This document shows positions 6,138 to 10,052 of a DNA stretch of 10,052 nucleotides, one piece after another. The notes under the pieces were generated by a model. It saw only the letters and a program-made list of their open reading frames with translations, had not been told where the DNA came from and made no database searches. Where the stretch lies: contig DGUF01000242.1 in the NCBI GenBank assembly GCA_002394525.1, forward strand, positions 1 through 10,052, read 5' to 3'. The DNA is from Lachnospiraceae bacterium UBA4317. GTDB taxonomy: Bacteria; Bacillota_A; Clostridia; Lachnospirales; Lachnospiraceae. The number at the start of each line of letters is the position of its first letter. Position 1 is the first letter of the stretch. Both the position numbers and the translations under genes were made by a program.

Positions 6138-6659
6138 TTACTCTTTTTCCTTATCATCGATGCATTCCTGCTCTTCATCGATGCTTTCCTGTTCTTTATC
6201 AATGCTTTCCTGTCCCGCGATCCCGATCCTTTCCGAGACACAGTGAAAGAGGAAGGTACCTATAAATACCAGCCTGTCCGCCTCATCCGTGATCCGGACC
6301 TCGATCAGGCAGCTGGTACTGCCCCTGTGCAGGGCGTTCCCGCGCGCCGTCAGCCGGCCGTGTCTGGCAGCCCGGACGTACTGGACATTGGCCTGCTGGG
6401 TCACATACAGTCTTCCGTCCGTCCTGCTCACGATCCCGGCACACATGTCCGCCAGGGTAAAATAGGCGCCTCCATGGACACTTCCCTGAAAATTGAAGGA
6501 ATCCGGTACAATATCCAGCCAGACCTCTCCGAAGTCCCTGTCCACCGCGCCCAGGTGGCAGTTGTTGTAGACGGCAAAGCTGTTGGCCGTCTGGATCGCG
6601 ACCTCCCTTTGGAACATCTCCTTCCCGGTCAGCGCCGGATCTGTATGGTTGTTCTGCAT
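6138..6659 (-). CDS. PaaI-like hotdog-fold thioesterase with repeat tail
   Basis: 173 residues. Residues 1-145 form one hotdog domain: FNFQGSVHGGAYFTLADMCAG (55-75) carries the Asn56, His62-Gly-Gly and Asp71 pattern of PaaI-type acyl-CoA thioesterases, where the Asp is the catalytic acid; QQANVQYVRAARHG (88-101) and GTFLFHC (134-140) are the typical later strands. It should hydrolyse an acyl- or aryl-CoA thioester in the cytoplasm; the substrate is unknown. After residue 149 an acidic tail consists of three 7-residue repeats (QESIDKE, QESIDEE, QECIDDK) then EKE, absent from typical family members of about 130-145 residues. The ATG at 6657-6659 has GGAAAGAG eight bases upstream, a weaker site. 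It follows LOG by 42 bases, with a small hairpin (6676-6682 with 6691-6697) in the gap. Confidence 0.88.
   Translation of the reverse strand: MQNNHTDPALTGKEMFQREVAIQTANSFAVYNNCHLGAVDRDFGEVWLDIVPDSFNFQGSVHGGAYFTLADMCAGIVSRTDGRLYVTQQANVQYVRAARHGRLTARGNALHRGSTSCLIEVRITDEADRLVFIGTFLFHCVSERIGIAGQESIDKEQESIDEEQECIDDKEKE
6150..6212 (-). repeat. Three in-frame 21-base repeats at the end of the thioesterase gene
   Basis: Units at 6212-6192, 6191-6171 and 6170-6150 each encode QE(S/C)ID plus two charged residues. They lie immediately before the stop. A related string (CATCGATAAAGAA) also occurs in the noncoding DNA downstream, near 6000-6012 on the minus strand, hinting that copies once extended further. 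Confidence 0.85.
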
Positions 6660-6701
6660 GGCTTCATCTCTTTCCGCACAGGGCAGCGGTCCTGCGCTTT
6701 C

Positions 6702-7241
6702 CTAATCCAGGTCCTTCAGGGCCTGCCGGATCTCCTCGAGGCTCCCGGCGAAGCGGATCATGCTCCTGGCTTCGGCGGTCAGGAAATCGCGGTCCACCAT
6801 CTGGTCAAAGAAATCCCGCAGAAGATCGTAATATCCGTCCTTATTGTAGAGGATACAGGGCTTTTCGTGTTTTCCCAGGGCTCCCATGACAATGGCCTCG
6901 GAAATCTCGTCCAGGGTCCCGACTCCGCCGGGAAGGGCGATATAGGCATCCCCCATTTCCATCATGAGCACCCTGCGGTCCGCCATGTTCTGGGTCGGGA
7001 TGGTCTTTGTGATCCCCTCATGGAGAAGCCCGTCGTCGATAAAGAACTGGGGCTCGACACCGATCGCCTCTCCTCCGTTATTCACGACAGCGTCCGCCAG
7101 GACACCCATCAGGCCGACCCCGGATCCCCCGTAGATCAGCCTGTGTCCGTCTTTCGCGATCCACTCTCCGACCTCTGCCGCCGCCTCCCGGAAGGCGGGT
7201 GTATTGCCCTCGCGGGCGCCCAGATATACCGTAATATTCAT
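6702..7241 (-). CDS. LOG-family nucleotide 5'-monophosphate phosphoribohydrolase
   Basis: 179 residues, near the family norm. Members hydrolyse the N-glycosidic bond of nucleoside (or cytokinin riboside) 5'-monophosphates, releasing the base and ribose 5-phosphate; older databases call them 'lysine decarboxylase'. The Rossmann fold is seen from MNITVYLGAREG (1-12), YGGSGVGLMG (37-46), NMADRRVLM (85-93) and the signature LPGGVGTLDEISE (103-115), with the catalytic Arg89/Glu112 pair expected in this family. Position 90 is Arg where Lys is more usual, a conservative change. The ATG at 7239-7241 has AGAGGA upstream (about 9 bases). It lies 110 bases after the lipoprotein gene and 42 before the thioesterase gene, in the same direction. 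The bacterial substrate, possibly AMP or modified bases, is not shown by sequence. Confidence 0.93.
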   Translation of the reverse strand: MNITVYLGAREGNTPAFREAAAEVGEWIAKDGHRLIYGGSGVGLMGVLADAVVNNGGEAIGVEPQFFIDDGLLHEGITKTIPTQNMADRRVLMMEMGDAYIALPGGVGTLDEISEAIVMGALGKHEKPCILYNKDGYYDLLRDFFDQMVDRDFLTAEARSMIRFAGSLEEIRQALKDLD

Positions 7242-7318
7242 ACTTGTCTTTCCTCTTTCCGGCCATGCCGCCCGTCAGAGCGGCTCTTCCTCCTGCGGCA
7301 CTGCGGCCGGACTTCCTG

Positions 7319-7343
7319 CCGGTCCATGTGGCGCACGGACCGG
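7319..7343 (-). promoter_or_regulatory. Hairpin between the lipoprotein and LOG genes
   Basis: CCGGTCC (7319-7325) pairs with GGACCGG (7337-7343), and an inner GTG-GCG-CAC forms a second short helix after a 2-base bulge. It starts 9 bases after the lipoprotein stop and lacks a U-run, so it may protect the 3' end of the processed lipoprotein message or attenuate read-through into LOG rather than terminate fully. Confidence 0.4.
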
Positions 7344-7351
7344 TCTCACCA

Positions 7352-9709
7352 TCAATCGGGGATTTTCACTGTGCTGCCGTCATCGATCACGGAAAATTCA
7401 ATGCCCTCGCCGGCCTCCACAGCCTCCTTCCAGTATTTCTCCTGGAATTGCTCGAAGGGGATCCTCTCCTTATCGCTGACATAGTCCATATTGCCGTTTG
7501 TCAGCTCATCATATTCATATGCGCCGATGATCTCCAGGCCTTTTCCGCCTTTCGCGATCCTGCAGATCGTATCACAGCCCGTGGCCGCTCCGCCGCTCTG
7601 GTGGAGCAGAAAGGTCTTGTCCGGCAGGCAGTAGAGGCTGGACCGCTCTCCCAGGTTCCAGGGTTCCGTGAAAAGCTCCACGGCCTTCTTCCCGTCAAAG
7701 GTGTAGACGGCCCATACGACCGCATAATCCTCTGTTCCGATGGCGGCCGCCAGTTCCATGATGCCGTCGCCATTGTAGTCGTGGAGACCGTAGAGGAGGC
7801 TTGATTCCTCGTTCTCAAAGAGGAAGCTCTCCCACAGGAGATCGTAGTTGACAAGCCTTTCGGCTTCCCCAACGGCCTTGCCGTCCTTCTTCCCGGTCTT
7901 TTTCAGGTTTACATAGACCTCATTGTTGTAGTCCTCGAAAAACCGGTCGCGGTCCAGCTTTCTCCCAGCCGCATAGGCGCGGAGGATGGCTGTATAGGCC
8001 TCCTGCATGGCCCGGGTGGTTTGATCTGCAGTCTCTCCCGGATCTTTATCTCCTGTGGCAGGAATCTTTTCTTCAGCTGCTTTTTCAGCCGCGGCCGCAG
8101 TCTTTGCAGCAGCGGCTTTTTCAGCCGTATCCGCTTTCTCTGCAGCAGCTGCCTTTTCAGCTGGATCTGCTTTCGCCGGGACTGCCGCCAGTCCGGCCAG
8201 GTCTGTACCGGTCCCTTCAGTCTCTTCTGTCTTTTCCTTCTCTCCGGTTTCCATATCCGGCTGGGCTGCGGGATCCGCCGCTTTGGTCTGCACATCCACA
8301 GATTCCTCCGGGCCGTCCTGTCTTTTGTCAGCTGTTTCAGGCATCCCTTCGGCCTCAGCCGGCTCCGCCGCTCCGTCCGCCTCTTCTTTCAGCGTGCTGT
8401 CCGCCGTCCGGAGAGCATCGCCCTCTCCCGCAGGGCCGACGATGGAAGCGGTCCCGGTCTGCGCCTTCTTGTCTGTCAGTTCGGAGGCATCATCCTCTCC
8501 CGCAGGGCCGACCATGGAGGCAGTCACATTTTCTCCGCCTTCCCCGTCCTCGAGACCATCTTCCATCCCGGTCTCCTCCCCTGCCTGTCCGACAGCCAGG
8601 CCGGTCGTCTCCTTAAGTTCATCCTCTGAACTGCCAAAGGCGATCTCGTTCCGGTCTTCAGGATCTGCGGCCGCGGCCTTGTCCTTATTCTTCTTTTGGG
8701 CGGCCTGGTCCTGCGCCGCCGCGCTTTCTTTTTTCTGCTCAGTCTGAAGATCTTTCTTCTGCGCGGTTTCCGTTTTCTTCTGCGCGCTGTCTTCCCTCTT
8801 CTTTGTCTGCTTATTCGCAGTCTCTGCCTGTCCGGCTGCCGGCTTTTTCAGCGCGCTCTGTCCCTGCGCATCTTCCTTATTCCCGGACTGGCCTGCGGGT
8901 GCAGGGTCATTTCGGAGCAGCTGGTCGGCGGTCTCCAGGCCTCCGGCAGGCACCTCGCCGGTCGCGCTGTCCGAAGCCTTGTTCTCGCTGTCCTTCTCCT
9001 CTTCTTCCTCCTCCGGCAGCTCCCAGACGATGGTGGCACCGTCGTCGCTCCGGCCGGAGGCCGTGCTGCCTGTGCCGGCGGTGGTCCCGGACGCGGCGGT
9101 CTCTTCCGATGCCGCCGCGGCCTTCTGCGCCTCAGCCCTGGCCAGGGCCGTCGTCTCCATCTGCTCAATGCAGCTCAGGAGCAGGCCGGCTCCGCTGGTC
9201 TCATAGCGCTCCGTTCCCTTGCAGAAATATCTGCCGCCGTCGAAGCGGCAGGCGACATATGTGTCGTTGCGGAGGCGGAAGGTGATGGTGTGGACCGTGC
9301 CGGAGCTTCCCTCCGGCGCCCTGTCCAGGACCCTCACCTGGGTGAGATAATCATAGAGCTTCCTGATGGTGTCGGGATCCTTGGTCCGGACATCCGGCTG
9401 CGCGGTCTGCGTCTCATAGCGGACCTTGCACTCGACAGGCAGCTCTCCTGCCTCCATATCCGCCCGGAGCCTGGTAAAACCGGAGTCTCCCATGAAATCA
9501 AAGACGGACTGGCCGCCGGCAGAAGCGTCTGCGTCCTCCGTCTCACCGGCCTTATTCTCCGGGGATACAGCCGCATTCTCTTCGGAGACCTCTTTCTTTG
9601 TATTGCCGGCCTCCTCCTTCTTCGCGCCGCAGCCCTGGATCACAAACGCCAGGCATACCGCCGCAATAATCATTGAGAAGAGCCTGTACTTTCTATTCCA
9701 GCCTTTCAT
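7352..9709 (-). CDS. Large lipoprotein with low-complexity stalk and DxNxDG C-terminal domain
   Basis: 785 residues. A basic N-terminus (KGWNRKYR), hydrophobic stretch (11-24) and lipobox (VIQGC, lipid-modified Cys27) place it on the outer face of the membrane. Residues about 65-187 form a first folded domain (DPDTIRKLYDYL helix, then strands ending near LSCIEQ). About 188-565 is a low-complexity Ala/Glu/Lys/Asp stalk with a Glu run (about 233-239), AQKK-type repeats (about 296-340), a 24-residue-spaced pair of S(M/I)VGPAGE (about 398 and 422), and AEKAA heptad-like repeats (about 514-547). Residues 566-785 form a second domain with HDYNGDGIMEL (644-649 DYNGDG), an EF-hand-like Ca loop typical of clostridial secreted proteins. 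ATG 9709 is chosen because AGGTG lies six bases upstream; a GTG at 9718 overlaps that site. It leads the LOG/thioesterase transcript. Function unknown; it probably presents the C-terminal domain beyond the cell wall. Confidence 0.88.
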   Translation of the reverse strand: MKGWNRKYRLFSMIIAAVCLAFVIQGCGAKKEEAGNTKKEVSEENAAVSPENKAGETEDADASAGGQSVFDFMGDSGFTRLRADMEAGELPVECKVRYETQTAQPDVRTKDPDTIRKLYDYLTQVRVLDRAPEGSSGTVHTITFRLRNDTYVACRFDGGRYFCKGTERYETSGAGLLLSCIEQMETTALARAEAQKAAAASEETAASGTTAGTGSTASGRSDDGATIVWELPEEEEEEKDSENKASDSATGEVPAGGLETADQLLRNDPAPAGQSGNKEDAQGQSALKKPAAGQAETANKQTKKREDSAQKKTETAQKKDLQTEQKKESAAAQDQAAQKKNKDKAAAADPEDRNEIAFGSSEDELKETTGLAVGQAGEETGMEDGLEDGEGGENVTASMVGPAGEDDASELTDKKAQTGTASIVGPAGEGDALRTADSTLKEEADGAAEPAEAEGMPETADKRQDGPEESVDVQTKAADPAAQPDMETGEKEKTEETEGTGTDLAGLAAVPAKADPAEKAAAAEKADTAEKAAAAKTAAAAEKAAEEKIPATGDKDPGETADQTTRAMQEAYTAILRAYAAGRKLDRDRFFEDYNNEVYVNLKKTGKKDGKAVGEAERLVNYDLLWESFLFENEESSLLYGLHDYNGDGIMELAAAIGTEDYAVVWAVYTFDGKKAVELFTEPWNLGERSSLYCLPDKTFLLHQSGGAATGCDTICRIAKGGKGLEIIGAYEYDELTNGNMDYVSDKERIPFEQFQEKYWKEAVEAGEGIEFSVIDDGSTVKIPD
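8421..8518 (-). repeat. 72-base-spaced direct repeat inside the lipoprotein stalk
   Basis: CCTCTCCCGCAGGGCCGA begins at 8422 and again at 8494, in frame, coding the repeated S(M/I)VGPAGE motif. The flanking codons differ, so only the motif core is conserved. Confidence 0.7.
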
Positions 9710-9766
9710 TGTGTTCACCTCTCTCGATCGGGGATCGGGCGAGCATAAACCCCTGTCCCTTATTTG

Positions 9767-9789
9767 TCCTGCATGTTCAGCCTGCAGGA
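9767..9789 (-). promoter_or_regulatory. Hairpin in the lipoprotein 5' leader
   Basis: TCCTGCA (9767-9773) pairs perfectly with TGCAGGA (9783-9789) around a 9-base loop, and CTTA/TAAG can extend it. It lies in the leader between the promoter (start near 9819) and the ATG at 9709. A tandem GATCGGG pair (9726-9739) lies between it and the ribosome binding site. Role unknown. Confidence 0.4.
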
Positions 9790-9825
9790 TAAGCCCGGAC
9801 CGGTTCTGCTCCGTCCTGCTTTTTT

Positions 9826-9853
9826 ATTATAACAGTTTGTCTCATCGTGTAAA
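9826..9853 (-). promoter_or_regulatory. Sigma-A-type promoter of the lipoprotein operon
   Basis: On the minus strand TTTACA (9853-9848), a 16-base spacer, then TATAAT (9831-9826) preceded by TGT, an extended -10. Transcription should begin near 9819, leaving a leader of about 110 bases. This is the best promoter in the window. Confidence 0.8.
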
Positions 9854-10052
9854 CCGCCCGGGCACGTCCCGCGTCTGTGCAGGTCATTATGAGCATCCCG
9901 TGCATTCTCCGGACACTCATCCGCATGTCCCGCTCTGGCGCGGATCATGGTCCCGGATACTGGTCTGGACGAAAATCGGAGCCCTCTGGTTACACCCTTT
10001 TCGACAATGCCGCTCGTAAGAGCGGCAGCGCGAGGAGAAAGCCCGGGACGGG
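9854..10052. other. Right-edge segment, coding status undecided
   Basis: Several frames stay open. On plus, a frame from ATG 9889 (weak AGGT upstream) runs off the edge and includes GYTLFDNAARKSGSARRKPG near its end. On minus, a frame entering from the edge ends at TAA 9992-9990 (…FLLALPLLRAALSKRV) and could be the tail of an upstream gene; another continues to 9760 but overlaps the lipoprotein promoter. A perfect 8-bp hairpin with a GTAA tetraloop spans 10008-10027, more like an RNA or terminator-type structure than coding sequence. None has decisive support. Confidence 0.3.

Noticed and set aside
6120..7484. 454-residue plus-strand frame across the thioesterase and LOG genes
   Set aside because: Antisense to two well-supported enzymes and crossing their intergenic gap; no recognisable domain.
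8696..9676. Plus-strand frames antisense to the lipoprotein stalk, some with hydrophobic stretches
   Set aside because: Low-complexity coding sequence leaves other frames open; the apparent membrane-like segments are complements of Lys/Glu codons.
9760..9948. Minus-strand small frame upstream of the lipoprotein gene
   Set aside because: It runs through the TTTACA/TATAAT promoter and the leader hairpin, has no ribosome binding site, and its residues look random.

Overview
The window looks like a GC-rich member of the Bacillota, most likely a strict anaerobe of the Lachnospiraceae/Clostridia type. The evidence is AGGAG-type ribosome binding sites in front of almost every gene, an anaerobic ribonucleotide reductase activase (NrdG), a Clostridium-type secreted beta-helix protein of the Cthe_2159 family, a YunG-like protein, and a lipoprotein with a DxDG-type C-terminal domain of a kind common in gut clostridia. 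No rRNA, tRNA, transposase, phage gene or CRISPR array is visible. The family assignment of the organism is inference.

Layout from right to left. Minus-strand block A: a good promoter (9826-9853) drives a large lipoprotein (9709-7352), followed by a LOG-family nucleotide phosphoribohydrolase (7241-6702) and a PaaI-like hotdog thioesterase (6659-6138), ending at a strong bidirectional terminator (5950-5983). Plus-strand gene B: a secreted beta-helix carbohydrate-binding protein (4403-5797) converges on the same terminator. A divergent, roughly 550-base intergenic region (3852-4402) holds candidate promoters and repeated GTAACAG heptamers. Minus-strand block C: a YunG-like protein (3851-3390) and NrdG (3343-2813). 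Minus-strand block D: a two-TM diguanylate cyclase (2560-1028) and a PfkB-family sugar kinase (929 to beyond the left edge). The last 190 bases at the right edge are undecided.

Working together: c-di-GMP from the cyclase could influence surface behaviour, and the beta-helix protein and lipoprotein are both surface or secreted, but nothing in the sequence directly links them. LOG and the thioesterase look like housekeeping or salvage enzymes sharing one transcript with the lipoprotein. NrdG needs an NrdD partner encoded elsewhere.

The most unusual feature is a recurring pattern at gene 3' ends. The cyclase gene has a perfect 32-base copy of its own end lying just past its stop codon. nrdG is followed by a diverged 62-base tandem copy of its end that still carries the reading frame and stop, displaced by one frame. 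The thioesterase gene ends in three in-frame 21-base repeats and is followed by three copies of a noncoding repeat (two of them 61 bases apart). The beta-helix gene ends in short repeats coding for a Gly/Met and Ser/Gln/Thr tail. I have no named mechanism for this; it is the observation most worth following up.
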